From: JAQBQB01 sp963846925
GTDB lineage: Bacteria; Gemmatimonadota; Gemmatimonadetes; Gemmatimonadales; Gemmatimonadaceae
Reading direction: 5' to 3'
Length of the DNA: 64,000 bases
Assembly: GCA_963846925.1 (NCBI GenBank)
Contig: CAWJXW010000010.1
Coordinates: forward strand, 186,001 to 250,000
Shown: positions 26,827 through 38,473 of the stretch, one piece after another
Position numbering within the stretch: position 1 is the stretch's first letter
Layout of the letters: each line of letters starts with the position of its first letter
Notes under the pieces: generated by a model
What the model was told of the DNA's origin: nothing
Databases searched by the model: none
The model's input: the letters and a program-made list of their open reading frames with translations, nothing else
Made by a program: the position numbers and the translations under genes

Positions 26827-28092
26827 TTGTCGCGCACCACGGCGCCCATCTCGGCCTCGCAGACGATCTTGACCATCCACCTTCGCGACACCGGACATCT
26901 TGCACATCATTCCGCGAACCTGGAGCACCTCGAGCTCGAACCGCAGCTGGTCGCCGGGCTTCACCGGACGCCGAAACTTCACGTTGTTGAGCGACGTGAA
27001 ATACACGACCTTCGACGACGGATCCGGCACCGACCCCATGAGCAGCATCCCGCCGACCTGCGCCATCGCTTCGATGATCAGCACGCCGGGCATGATCGGA
27101 TGACCCGGGAAGTGTCCCTGAAAGAACGGCTCGTTGATCGTGACGTTCTTGAGACCGACCACCCGCTTTTCGTCCATCTCGAGGATCCGGTCCACGAGCA
27201 GAAAGGGATATCGGTGCGCCAGCGCCTTCATGATGTCTTCGATTTCGATCACGGTCTTTTCCCTCGCGGCGTGCTGCATCGCCCGAACCAGTTGAACCGT
27301 CCCGCGGTGACTCGGCTTGACGGCCGTGACTCGCGCCCGTACTCGCATTCCGGCGAGGGCGAGATCCCCCAGACAATCCAGCGTCTTGTGTCGCACGAAC
27401 TCGTCGGGCCAGCGCAGCGGAGAGCCCCCTCCCAGAACCGCCGTGTCGTCGAGCACGACCGCGTTCTCGAGCGACGCACCCTGAATGAGGCCCATCGACC
27501 GCAGCGCGTCCACCTCGCGCATGAACCCGAACGTCCGCGCCGGGCCGATCTCCGTGGCGAACGCGCCGCGCGCGTGGCGGTACGAGCAACGCTGCACACC
27601 GATCATCGGATGCGGAAAGTCGATCGTCACGTCCAGCTCGAGCTCGCGCGACGGCGTCACCTCGTAGCGCGACTCGCCGTCGGCGAACGTCATCGGCTTG
27701 CGCAGCACCAGGTACTGTACTTCGCCCGGTTGCTCCAGGACACCGGCCGAAACGAGAGCGTCGACGAACGGTGCCGCGCTGCCGTCCATGATCGGCGGCT
27801 CAGGGCCGTCCAACCGAATCTCGACGTCGTCGAGTCCGCAGCCCGCGACGGCCGCGAGCACGTGCTCCACCGTGTGCACGGACACGGGATCGTTCCCGAG
27901 CTGCGTGTGCCGTTCGGTGAGCAGCGCGTGCTCGGCGAGCGCCGGGATCGTCGGCGCCCCTTCGAGATCAATCCGCCTGAAGGTGATGCCGGCGCCGCTC
28001 GGCGCCGGATGAAATTGCAGACAGCACGGCTCCCCCAGGTGCAGCCCGACCCCGTCGAGCGACACCGGGTGAGCAATCGTGCGACGATTCAT
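26823..28092 (-). CDS. lpxC/fabZ: Bifunctional LpxC deacetylase / FabZ dehydratase (apparent 1-bp insertion)
   Basis: Natural fusion of UDP-3-O-acyl-GlcNAc deacetylase (residues ~1-275) and 3-hydroxyacyl-ACP dehydratase (~280-422). LpxC zinc ligands are His73 and His77 in VHTVEHVLAAVAG and the His/Asp pair in RHKTLDCLGDLAL; PIMDGSAAPFVDAL is diagnostic. FabZ has HRYPFLLVDRILEMDE and the active-site GHFPGHPIMPG with a downstream acidic residue. The fusion also occurs in Bacteroidota. Near the end the frame breaks at base 26871: removing it gives VDGKIVCEAEMGAVVRDK and a TGA at 26823-26825 that overlaps the lpxA ATG. Length after correction is 422 residues. The start overlaps the lpxD stop. Confidence 0.94.
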
Positions 28093-29165
28093 TTTGTATC
28101 GGGTGTGGAATCGAGCAGGCGCTCGATGCGGCGAATGAGGCTGGGAAGCTTGAACAACGCAGCCTGGGCCCGCAGCGCCTCCTTGTGGGGGCGCGCCGGA
28201 TAGCCGGACCACGTTTCACCGGCAGGAATATCGCCAAATACACCGGCTTGCGCAGCAAGGCGAGCCGCCGCGCCGATCGTATGGTGCCCGGATACACCCA
28301 CCTGCCCGAGGAGCATCGCGCCGTCCTCCACACGCGCCGACCCGGCGATCCCCACTTGCGCCATGATGAGGCACAGCTTTCCGATGCGGACGTTGTGGGC
28401 GATCTGCACGAGGTTGTCGATCTTCGTCCCCGCCCCGATGACCGTGTCGTCGATGCTGCCGCGGTCGATCGTCGAGTTCGCGCCGATTTCGACGTCGTCC
28501 TCGATCAGGCATCGCCCGACGTGCGGGATCTTGAGGTGCGCCCCGCCCTTCTGAACGTAGCCGAATCCGTCGGAGCCGATTCGCGCCCCCGCGTGGATGA
28601 TCACCCGCCGGCCGATCAGCGATCCGGCGTAGATCGTGACCGCGGGATAGAGGCGAGAGTCGTCGCCGACCTCCACTCCTTCGCCGATCACCGAGTGCGC
28701 GCTCACGACCACGTTGTCGCCCAGCGTGGCGCGATCGCCGATGATCGCGTACGGCCCGATCGAGACGTTGCGCCCCAGCCGCGCTCCGCGCCCGATGATC
28801 GCCGTTTGATGCACGCCCGCTGCCGCCTCCGCCGGGCGATGAAACCGCGGCAGCAGCGAGAGCAGCGCTTCCTGCGGCTGGTCCACCACTACGCGGCTCG
28901 CCTGCCCGGGCGTCTCCGCCAAGGCGGGCGACACGAGCACCACGCCGGCGCGCGACGCGCTGAACGCCGCGGCGTACTTGGCCGCGCCGAGAAAGCTCAG
29001 ATCCGTGGGAGACGCGCGGTCCAACGGCGCCACGCCGCGGATGGTCGTCGCCGGATCGCCGATCAGCCGGCCGCCGACCGCCTCCGCAATAGCCGCGGCG
29101 GTGAGGACGACACCGCCCTCACCGCCGCTGATCGTGCTCGAAGACGTCGTCGCGTCGTCCGTCAC
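28089..29165 (-). CDS. lpxD: UDP-3-O-acylglucosamine N-acyltransferase LpxD
   Basis: Third step of lipid A synthesis. 358 residues: an N-terminal uridine-binding domain (APLDRASPTDLSFLGAAKYA), then hexapeptide beta-helix repeats with the catalytic-His region IIHAGARIGSDGFGYV and NLVQIAHNVRIGKLC. It is longer at the N-terminus than E. coli LpxD by a Ser/Thr-rich stretch. Start GTG at 29163-29165 overlaps the ompH stop (GTGA). Confidence 0.96.
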   Translation of the reverse strand: MTDDATTSSSTISGGEGGVVLTAAAIAEAVGGRLIGDPATTIRGVAPLDRASPTDLSFLGAAKYAAAFSASRAGVVLVSPALAETPGQASRVVVDQPQEALLSLLPRFHRPAEAAAGVHQTAIIGRGARLGRNVSIGPYAIIGDRATLGDNVVVSAHSVIGEGVEVGDDSRLYPAVTIYAGSLIGRRVIIHAGARIGSDGFGYVQKGGAHLKIPHVGRCLIEDDVEIGANSTIDRGSIDDTVIGAGTKIDNLVQIAHNVRIGKLCLIMAQVGIAGSARVEDGAMLLGQVGVSGHHTIGAAARLAAQAGVFGDIPAGETWSGYPARPHKEALRAQAALFKLPSLIRRIERLLDSTPDTK

Positions 29166-29782
29166 CGCGTGGGCGGCCTCGGCTTCGTCACACCGGCCGG
29201 CGCGGCCGGCGCGCCGCCCTTGGCCGCGGGAATCACTGGAGCCTTCGTGGCCCGCAAGCGCGAGATCGCCTTGTCGGTGATGTCCAGATTCTTGTCCGCC
29301 GACACGATCGGGGTCTGCCCCGGATCGTTCATGAGGATCATCGAGTAGTTGCCTTCTTCGCGCAGATCGTCGAGCACCTTCTTCACCATGTCGGTGATCG
29401 GCGCCAGCACTTCCTGCTTGCGCTGGTCGTACTGCTGCTGGAACTGCGTGTTCTTGGTCTGGAGGTCCTGCGTGAGCGCCTGCAGCGCCTTCGTCTCCTT
29501 GTCCTTGTCGGCCGCCGTCATCGTCGGCTCGTCCTTCTGGAACTTCGCCATCCGCGCGTTGACGGAATCCCGGAGCTTCGCCAACTGCGCCTCGAACGCG
29601 TTGCCTTCACGCGTGAGAATGGCCGTCGCGGAATCGCGCCCGGGGGCCGCCTCCATGAGAGCCGACGTGTTGACGTAAGCGATCTTCATCGGCCCCTGCG
29701 CGCGGCCGACCGCGACGAGGCCGACAGTGGGGATGAGCGCGATCAAGGTCGCGCGCACGATCGAGTGCATTCGTAAACTCAC
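29162..29782 (-). CDS. ompH: OmpH/Skp periplasmic chaperone
   Basis: Periplasmic chaperone escorting unfolded outer-membrane proteins to BAM. A signal peptide (ATLIALIPTVGLVAVGRAQG) is followed by KIAYVNTSALMEAAPG, which is the family strand, and a long coiled-coil helix rich in Gln/Lys (TKNTQFQQQYDQRKQEV). The C-terminus is an Ala/Pro-rich tail beyond the usual Skp end. The start is GTG at 29780-29782, three bases after the bamA stop; an ATG at 29768-29770 is equally possible. Confidence 0.92.
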   Translation of the reverse strand: MSLRMHSIVRATLIALIPTVGLVAVGRAQGPMKIAYVNTSALMEAAPGRDSATAILTREGNAFEAQLAKLRDSVNARMAKFQKDEPTMTAADKDKETKALQALTQDLQTKNTQFQQQYDQRKQEVLAPITDMVKKVLDDLREEGNYSMILMNDPGQTPIVSADKNLDITDKAISRLRATKAPVIPAAKGGAPAAPAGVTKPRPPTR

Positions 29783-29785
29783 TTT

Positions 29786-32218
29786 TTAGAAGATGTTGCC
29801 GAACTTGAAGTGCACCTGCCAACCCGGTGCCGGTTGACCCAGCGCATTGGTCTTGTCGAAGCCGTATCCTAAATCGACCCCGAGAGGACCCAGCGGCGTC
29901 ACCAGCGACGCGCCGAAACCGGCGCCGCGGAACAACTGCGTCGGGTCGAAGTCGCGGGGACGCTGCCACAGGTTGCCGGCGTCGTAGAACGTGTCGAAGT
30001 AGAGCTGCTGGTTCATGCGGATTCCCAGCTCCGCCGTCGCCCGGAAGAAGGCGTTGCCGAACGACGTCCGCTGCGCCTGGAGCTGATCCGCGTTCGGTAT
30101 GTATCCGAATGGCGTGATCGAGAACTCGGGATAGCCGCGCAGAGGCTCGCCGTACTGCACGCCGCCCATCGTGAACGACTGGGAGACGAAGAACGGCCCC
30201 GGGTCTCCGAACACCGCGCCGGCCTTGGCCGTCAGCCCCAGGACCACCTGCGCCGGCTCGGCGCCGATCGCTTTCCCGAGCGTCGCGATCGGGGTGTACC
30301 CGTGCATCTCCGTCGTGAGGCGCTGGAAGCTGGCCGTTCCGCCAAGCGGACCGCCGTTGAGCTGCAGCGACACGTTCTCGTGGACGCCGGCCACGGGGAA
30401 CGGCATTCCCAGCCGCGTGTCGTGGTCGAGCTGCGTGCCGAGCGTCGACCGGAAGCAGCCGTTGCATTGGATCGTCGAGACCAGCCCGTCTCCGCCGTAC
30501 TTCACCTTCTCGCCACCATAGCTCAGGTAAAGGCGCGTCCTCTGCGAATTGGATAGCGGGAAGCCGAATTGCAGCTGGCCGCCCGTCGTGACCGACTGGC
30601 CGATGTCGCGGATGATGAAGCGCGACTGCTGGTGATACGCCGAAATCGTCCCCGATATGTTCGACTGCTTGATGCGCGGATCGCTGTAGCTCATCGAGAA
30701 GTCTTTGATGTACTGCCCGAACTGCCACTGGAGCGAGCCGCGCTTGCACTCGCCAAACAGGTTCGGCTGATCGAATCCGATGAATCCGCCGAGGCCCGTG
30801 CCCTGACCCACCGACGCGCCGAAGTTCACGTTTCCGGTGCGCTTCTCTTTCACGTGGAAGATCAGGTCGATGTCGCCCTTGTCGTTGATCGGCCGCGTCT
30901 CGGGCACGGGCATGTCCTGCTCGAAGAACCCGAGGTTGGCGATGTTTCGATAGCTGTCGATGAAACGCTGCTTGTTGAACACGTCGCCGGGCACGACGAA
31001 CAACTGGTCACGAATGCACGTTTCGGTCGTGACGTCGTTGCCGAGGATGTCCACGCGGTTGATGATCGCCGGCGAGCGCTCGTCGATCTCCCAGCGCAGA
31101 TCGACCGTCGGGACGGAATCGGGTCCGACTTTGCGGCGCTCGACGACCGGCGCGATGCTCGCGTAGATGTAGCCCTGGTCCTCGTAGGCGTCGCGGACGT
31201 GGTCCGTCGCGGCGTCCCACGCCGACTGGTCGAAGACGCCTTTGGGAGCCCCGCCCCGGCCCAGTATGCCCTTCGCTACCTGTCCCATCGTCTTGCTTCG
31301 ATCTCCGAAGGGATAGAACAGCGCGATCTGGTCGCTCGAGAACACTTTCGCGCCATTGACTTCGAAACTGCCAATCCGGTACTGGGGGCCTTCCTGGACC
31401 GTCAGGCGAACCAGCGCCTTCCCCTCCTTCCGGTCGACGATGAGGGTGTCCTTCACGACCTGCATGTCGATGTAGCCGTGCGACGCGTACAGCTGCGGGA
31501 TCGACTTTGAGATGTCCTCGTTGAACTTGTCCTGGTCGAACTCACCCTTTTTCCACCAGAAGAAGCCCTCGGGGCTGGTGCTCATCACGCCCACGATCTG
31601 CTTCGTGGTAAGCGCCTTGTTCCCCTCGACCTGAACGCCCGAGATCGCCAGCCGGCGTCCCTCGTCGATCCGAAAAACGAGCGTGGTCGCGGCGCCGTCC
31701 TTGACGGTGTCCACGACCACTTTGGCGAGGAAATAACCCTCTGATTGGTAGAGCGAGTCGATTCGGGCGACGTCCTTCGCCACCTGCGCCGGGTTGATCG
31801 GTTTTCCGATCAAAATGTCCACGCGGTCTTTCACCGACGACGCAGACACCTTTTCAGCCCCGACGACCGAGACCTCGCTGAGGATCCGGCGCTCCGTGAG
31901 GTTGAAGATCAGGACGGTCTTGCCGCCGATGGTATCGCAGGCGGCCGTCCCGTTCGCCTCGAAGTTGTTGGTGGCGTAGAGGTTCTTGAGGGCCTGGGTG
32001 ACGATCCGCCCGCTGATCGTCGACTTGGGAGTGATCCCGATGTCCGACCTGACATCGCCCTCCGGAATGCGGGATAGGCCGCGAAACGCGACGCTGTCGG
32101 GGGTCGCACAAGGTCCTGTCGCGGCACTCGCAGCGGCTGACGATGGCTGTTGAGCGCGGACGGCCGGGAGGGCCGCGACCACGCCGATCAAGCTGGCTAG
32201 TAGGCGCGCAGGTCGCAT
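29786..32218 (-). CDS. bamA: Outer-membrane assembly factor BamA
   Basis: Essential Omp85 protein inserting beta-barrels. A signal peptide (LLASLIGVVAALPAVRAQ) is followed by five POTRA repeats (for example FRGLSRIPEGDVRSDIGI and VEGNKALTTKQIVGVM) and a ~390-residue barrel ending in the C-terminal beta-signal-like FKFGNIF. GTGLGGFIGFDQPNLFGEC is the typical first barrel strands region. 810 residues, the family norm. It heads the chain bamA-ompH-lpxD-lpxC/fabZ-lpxA. Confidence 0.96.
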   Translation of the reverse strand: MRPARLLASLIGVVAALPAVRAQQPSSAAASAATGPCATPDSVAFRGLSRIPEGDVRSDIGITPKSTISGRIVTQALKNLYATNNFEANGTAACDTIGGKTVLIFNLTERRILSEVSVVGAEKVSASSVKDRVDILIGKPINPAQVAKDVARIDSLYQSEGYFLAKVVVDTVKDGAATTLVFRIDEGRRLAISGVQVEGNKALTTKQIVGVMSTSPEGFFWWKKGEFDQDKFNEDISKSIPQLYASHGYIDMQVVKDTLIVDRKEGKALVRLTVQEGPQYRIGSFEVNGAKVFSSDQIALFYPFGDRSKTMGQVAKGILGRGGAPKGVFDQSAWDAATDHVRDAYEDQGYIYASIAPVVERRKVGPDSVPTVDLRWEIDERSPAIINRVDILGNDVTTETCIRDQLFVVPGDVFNKQRFIDSYRNIANLGFFEQDMPVPETRPINDKGDIDLIFHVKEKRTGNVNFGASVGQGTGLGGFIGFDQPNLFGECKRGSLQWQFGQYIKDFSMSYSDPRIKQSNISGTISAYHQQSRFIIRDIGQSVTTGGQLQFGFPLSNSQRTRLYLSYGGEKVKYGGDGLVSTIQCNGCFRSTLGTQLDHDTRLGMPFPVAGVHENVSLQLNGGPLGGTASFQRLTTEMHGYTPIATLGKAIGAEPAQVVLGLTAKAGAVFGDPGPFFVSQSFTMGGVQYGEPLRGYPEFSITPFGYIPNADQLQAQRTSFGNAFFRATAELGIRMNQQLYFDTFYDAGNLWQRPRDFDPTQLFRGAGFGASLVTPLGPLGVDLGYGFDKTNALGQPAPGWQVHFKFGNIF

Positions 32219-32235
32219 AATCCCGCAATATACAC

Positions 32236-32290
32236 AAAAAGCACCCGGTCAGGTCCCGCAAAACGCGGGCTCCGACCGGGTGCAAAGCTT
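32236..32290 (-). terminator. Intrinsic terminator after clpC
   Basis: On the minus strand, GCACCCGGTC ... GACCGGGTGC forms a 10-bp stem (with an internal GCCCGCG/CGCGGG-type inner helix) followed at once by TTTTTGTG. It begins a few bases after the clpC stop and separates the clpC and bamA operons. Confidence 0.88.
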
Positions 32291-32298
32291 CGAAATCT

Positions 32299-34788
<2,490 letters not shown>

Positions 34789-34818
34789 TCTCCCCTCACA
34801 TCCCGGTGACCGTCATGG

Positions 34819-35913
34819 TCACCCAACAGAGCCCGTTTCCTCTTCGAGCGCGCGACGCACGTAGCGCGCTCGCGCCAAATTGGTCTCGCTTTCCGTCAGC
34901 GCCCGGCCACCACCGCCTTCTGCGTACGCCAGGTGCGCGGCCTGCGAAAAGATCAGGAGCTTGTTGAGGGTATATACACTTAGCGAGGAGATCAGTTTCA
35001 GCCCGACGGCCAGCCGAACGCCGCTGAGGTAATTCATCGCCTCGTCGAACGTGAGGCTGCGAGCGTATCGAAGCGTGCCGTATGCGCGCCAAAGCTTGTC
35101 CTCGATAATATAACCCGCGTCTCGGAGCAGAACACGGCGAGCTTCCGCCTCTCGTTCGACGACGTGCCCGACGACGCGCAACAGTTGGTCGAGCAGCTCC
35201 TCCTCGGAACGCCCCAACGTGGTCTGGTTGGAGATCTGGAAGAAGTTGCCTACGACCTCGCTTCCCTCCCCATACAGTCCGCGGTAGGTCAGCCCCATCT
35301 GCTGCAGGCTGTTGAGCACCTTGGCGATCTCCTTGGTGAGAACGAGACCGGGCAGGTGAATGAGGACAGAGCCCCGGAGGCCGGTACCCACGTTCGTCGG
35401 ACATGCGGTCAGGAACCCGAATTCCCCGTGATACGAGTACGGCACGCGTGAGCCCAGCTCGCGATCCAGCTTGTCGATCGCGGCGTACGCCTCCTGTAAT
35501 GCAAATCCCGAGCGCAGAGCTTGCAGCCGGAGATGGTCCTCCTCGTTCACCATGACGCCGAGGCCGTCGGCCAAAAAGACCGCTGCCCCCGTCCTCAGCG
35601 GATGCGGCGGCTCCAACCCCGCGAGCTCCTTGCTCACCAGGTGGCGTTCGTGCAACAGGGATCGGGCCGTCGACCCCAGCTCGTCAAGCCGGTACATGAC
35701 CGAGTCGGCCATCGCGGGGATCGACGTCACCGCCTCGCGCACCTGCGACAGCACCCGCAACCGCTCCCCGTCGCGCGCGCGTCCCGTGAACGCATAGCCC
35801 TCGACGTTTCGCGCGAGGCGAATGCGCGTCGAGAGCACGATGTCCGAGTGCTGCCCCGACGCGTCCAGCCAACCGACGCCGCCGTCCGGCAGCAGCGAGA
35901 GATCCACCGTCAT
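34819..35913 (-). CDS. mcsB: Protein arginine kinase McsB
   Basis: Phosphagen-kinase-fold enzyme that phosphorylates protein arginines, a degradation tag recognised by the ClpC N-domain. 364 residues. Nucleotide and active-site elements: LSTRIRLARNVEGYAFTGR, the NEED-like VNEEDHLRLQALRSGF, CPTNVGTGLRGSVLIHLP with the catalytic Cys, and ISNQTTLGRSEEEL. All match the McsB class rather than creatine or arginine kinase. It overlaps the mcsA stop (ATGA). Confidence 0.95.
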   Translation of the reverse strand: MTVDLSLLPDGGVGWLDASGQHSDIVLSTRIRLARNVEGYAFTGRARDGERLRVLSQVREAVTSIPAMADSVMYRLDELGSTARSLLHERHLVSKELAGLEPPHPLRTGAAVFLADGLGVMVNEEDHLRLQALRSGFALQEAYAAIDKLDRELGSRVPYSYHGEFGFLTACPTNVGTGLRGSVLIHLPGLVLTKEIAKVLNSLQQMGLTYRGLYGEGSEVVGNFFQISNQTTLGRSEEELLDQLLRVVGHVVEREAEARRVLLRDAGYIIEDKLWRAYGTLRYARSLTFDEAMNYLSGVRLAVGLKLISSLSVYTLNKLLIFSQAAHLAYAEGGGGRALTESETNLARARYVRRALEEETGSVG

Positions 35914-36404
35914 TCCATCACCCGAATCTTGTCGCGCAAATCCGCGGCGAGCTCGAACTGTTCGCTCTCGATCGCGCGGCGAAGCCGCTCACGAAGCTCG
36001 CCGATCGCGGCGACGCGCTCCAGCGCCTCGCCCATCGGCGGGCGATACGCGCGTCCCACGTGCCGGTGGTTCCCCTGCACGCGACGCAGCAGCTCGCGAA
36101 TTGCCGCCTCGAAATTGGTGTAACAGCGCGCGCACCCCCACCGGCCGGTCGTCCGAAAATCCGCCATGGTGGTGTTGCAAAACGGACACCGCGCCGATTC
36201 GCCCGATGTCAGCCCGGTCAGCGCGACCTGTTGCTGAACGTCGTGCAGGAACTCACCCAACGGGTGGTTGGGCGCCGCGGCCGGCGTCTCGACCCCCCGC
36301 TCCGCTGCGCACTTTTCGCAGAGATGCAGCTGGTGCACGGCGTTGTCCTCGATCGTCGTGAGGTGCACCGCCGCATCGCGCTCCTTACACACGTCGCACA
36401 CCAT
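35910..36404 (-). CDS. mcsA: McsA, activator of McsB
   Basis: 164 residues with four CxxC pairs (CDVC, CEKC, CPFC, CARC) forming two zinc sites, then a C-terminal UVR motif (SEQFELAADLRDKIR). McsA binds and activates McsB and delivers it to ClpC. The ATG overlaps the lolD stop by one base (TGATG), so the quality-control genes are coupled to the lipoprotein transporter genes. Confidence 0.93.
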   Translation of the reverse strand: MVCDVCKERDAAVHLTTIEDNAVHQLHLCEKCAAERGVETPAAAPNHPLGEFLHDVQQQVALTGLTSGESARCPFCNTTMADFRTTGRWGCARCYTNFEAAIRELLRRVQGNHRHVGRAYRPPMGEALERVAAIGELRERLRRAIESEQFELAADLRDKIRVME

Positions 36405-37204
36405 CAGGGAACGACCTCCCGCACGTCGGTCGGCGAAAGATGCCCGTCCTCCAACAGCAGGGTGCGGTCGGCGCGCGCCGCCAGCGATCGGTTGTGCGTC
36501 GCGATCACCATCGCGATCTCCAGATCGCGCGACAGCTCGACGAATAGATCGTGCAACCGCTCGCTCGTCGTATGGTCGAGGTTGCCCGACGGCTCGTCCG
36601 CCAGCACGACGGCCGGATCGATCGCCAGCGCGCGCGCGACCGCGCTGCGCTGTTGCTCGCCGCCCGACAGCTCAGACGGCCGGTGCTCCATTCGCGCGCC
36701 GAGTCCGACGCGCTCGAGCAGCTCGGCGGCGCGACGATGCGCGCGCTCCTCGTCCCATCCGGCGATGCGAAGGGGCATCGCGACATTCTCCAACGCCGTA
36801 AACTCCCGCAACAGGTGATGAAACTGAAACACGAACCCGATTGACCGGTTCCGAAGCGCCGACACCTCGAGATCCCGCTTGCCGGCGAGCCGCCGACGGG
36901 CTCGCCGCTCGCGAAACCGCCGCACACCGGAAGTGGAACCGTCGCGGTCGGATGAAACGTCACTCCCGGACCGCGCGCGCGAGCCGGGCAGTCGAATGCC
37001 GTTGATGAACACCTCGCCCCGCGTCGGCTCGTCCAGCGCGCCGAGCAGATGCAGCAGGGTGCTTTTCCCCGCGCCGCTCGCGCCGACGACGGCCAGCATC
37101 TCGCCGCGGGCGACCTCGAGATTCACGCCGTCGAGCACGGTGATCGTCCCGCCGTCGCCGCCGCGGTATTCCTTCCCCAGTTCTACAGCCTGGAGCACCA
37201 TCAT
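36404..37204 (-). CDS. lolD: LolD-type ABC transporter ATPase, with an unusual insertion
   Basis: ATPase subunit of the lipoprotein-releasing Lol transporter. Walker A is VVGASGAGKSTLLHLLGALD, signature LSGGEQQRSAVARALA, Walker B VVLADEPSGNLD, and the H-loop ATHNRSL. Q-loop FVFQFHHLLREFTALENVAM matches LolD closely. About 266 residues, some 35 longer than E. coli LolD because of an Arg/Ser-rich insertion between the Walker A strand region and the Q-loop (roughly 80-115). Start ATG at 37202-37204 overlaps the lolC/E stop. A macrolide-type MacB partner is less likely because lolC/E is adjacent. Confidence 0.9.
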   Translation of the reverse strand: MMVLQAVELGKEYRGGDGGTITVLDGVNLEVARGEMLAVVGASGAGKSTLLHLLGALDEPTRGEVFINGIRLPGSRARSGSDVSSDRDGSTSGVRRFRERRARRRLAGKRDLEVSALRNRSIGFVFQFHHLLREFTALENVAMPLRIAGWDEERAHRRAAELLERVGLGARMEHRPSELSGGEQQRSAVARALAIDPAVVLADEPSGNLDHTTSERLHDLFVELSRDLEIAMVIATHNRSLAARADRTLLLEDGHLSPTDVREVVP

Positions 37205-38457
37205 TCGTGTCGGATCGCCTCGACGGGATACAAGCGGGCCGCTTGCAACGCGGGATAGACCGTCGCCAGCGCGGCAACCGCTAGGCTCGCGACGACGATG
37301 AGCGTCACGTCGAGCGGCTGGGTCGCGACGGGCAGATGATCGATGAAATATATGGTCGGGTCGAGAGCGATGAGCTTGTTGCGGCCGATGATGATCGCCG
37401 CGGCCAACCCGACCACGAGGCCCGCGCCGGTCCCGACCACGCCGATCACGAGCCCCTGAGCGAAGAACAACCGGCGGATCGACCGCCCCGGCATCCCCAT
37501 CGCGCGCAGGATGCCGATCTCCCGCGTCTTGTCGGTCACGACCATCACGAGCGTGCTGATGATGTTGAACGCGGCCACCAGCACGATGAGCAACAGGATC
37601 ACCGTCATCCCGAGCTTCTCGAGCTTGAGCGCGCTGAACAACTGATTGTTCTGCTGGTGCCAATCGAGCACGCGCAACGGGCCGAGGCTGTCGGCCAGCT
37701 GCTGGCCGATCTCCGGAGCGACCCACCGCGTCGGCGTCCTGACCTCGATCCCGGTCACCGCCGTCCCCAGCTGCGCCAGCTGCTGCGCCGTCTCGAGCGA
37801 CACGACGACATACGAATTGTCATATTCGTACATCCCCGTGTCGAAGATGCCCGTCACCTCGAGCCGCATCGATTTCGCCGGCGGATATCCGGTGACCGGG
37901 TCGATCTTGTTCTGGTCGATGCTCAGCAGCGTGATCGAGTCGATGCCGGGCGTGACATTGAGCTTCTCCGCCAGCTTCGACCCGAGGACGGCGCCTCGGT
38001 GCTGCCCGTCGAGCGTCTCGAATTTGAAGTTGCCGGCCGTCGCCCGCTGGCGGATCGTCGTCACTTGCGGCACGCCCGGTCCGTCGGGCGGCAACCCCTC
38101 GACGAACACCCCTTCCAGATACTTGTGATGACCGGCGAGAATGAGCGCCTGCGTGTGCACGAACGGACCCGCCTCGACCACGCCTTTTTGCCGCCGCACT
38201 TTCGCCAGCACGCCCTTCCAGTCGTTCATCACCAGGTCTTCGCCGAACGTCATGACGCGAATGTCCGGACTGCCGATCAGGATCTTCTCCCGCAGATCGG
38301 TCTGCAGCCCGTCCATCACGCCGATGATGACGATGAGCGCGCTCACGGCCACCGCCACGCCGAGGATCGCAATCGTGCTGATGAGCGACAACAGGCGGGA
38401 TCCCCGCCGGCTGCGCATGTAGCGCCACGCGATCGAGATCTCGAGACGAGTCATCAT
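37201..38457 (-). CDS. lolC: Lipoprotein-releasing permease LolC/LolE
   Basis: Inner-membrane component that extracts lipoproteins for transfer to LolA. 418 residues: one N-terminal helix after the ISIAWRYMRSRRGSRLLSLIS motif, a large periplasmic domain, and three C-terminal helices with the FtsX-like TDKTREIGILRAMGMPGRSI. There is only one such permease here, so it is probably of the homodimeric LolF type rather than a separate LolC and LolE pair. It begins 16 bp after lysS. Confidence 0.9.
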   Translation of the reverse strand: MMTRLEISIAWRYMRSRRGSRLLSLISTIAILGVAVAVSALIVIIGVMDGLQTDLREKILIGSPDIRVMTFGEDLVMNDWKGVLAKVRRQKGVVEAGPFVHTQALILAGHHKYLEGVFVEGLPPDGPGVPQVTTIRQRATAGNFKFETLDGQHRGAVLGSKLAEKLNVTPGIDSITLLSIDQNKIDPVTGYPPAKSMRLEVTGIFDTGMYEYDNSYVVVSLETAQQLAQLGTAVTGIEVRTPTRWVAPEIGQQLADSLGPLRVLDWHQQNNQLFSALKLEKLGMTVILLLIVLVAAFNIISTLVMVVTDKTREIGILRAMGMPGRSIRRLFFAQGLVIGVVGTGAGLVVGLAAAIIIGRNKLIALDPTIYFIDHLPVATQPLDVTLIVVASLAVAALATVYPALQAARLYPVEAIRHE

Positions 38458-38473
38458 GACAGGAGTACCGGCA

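Noticed and set aside
26047..28212. A triple LpxC-FabZ-LpxA fusion
   Set aside because: The junction residues (DRLRGRDGRRGAR) are not FabZ-like; one base removed at 26871 restores the normal FabZ end and overlapping lpxA start.
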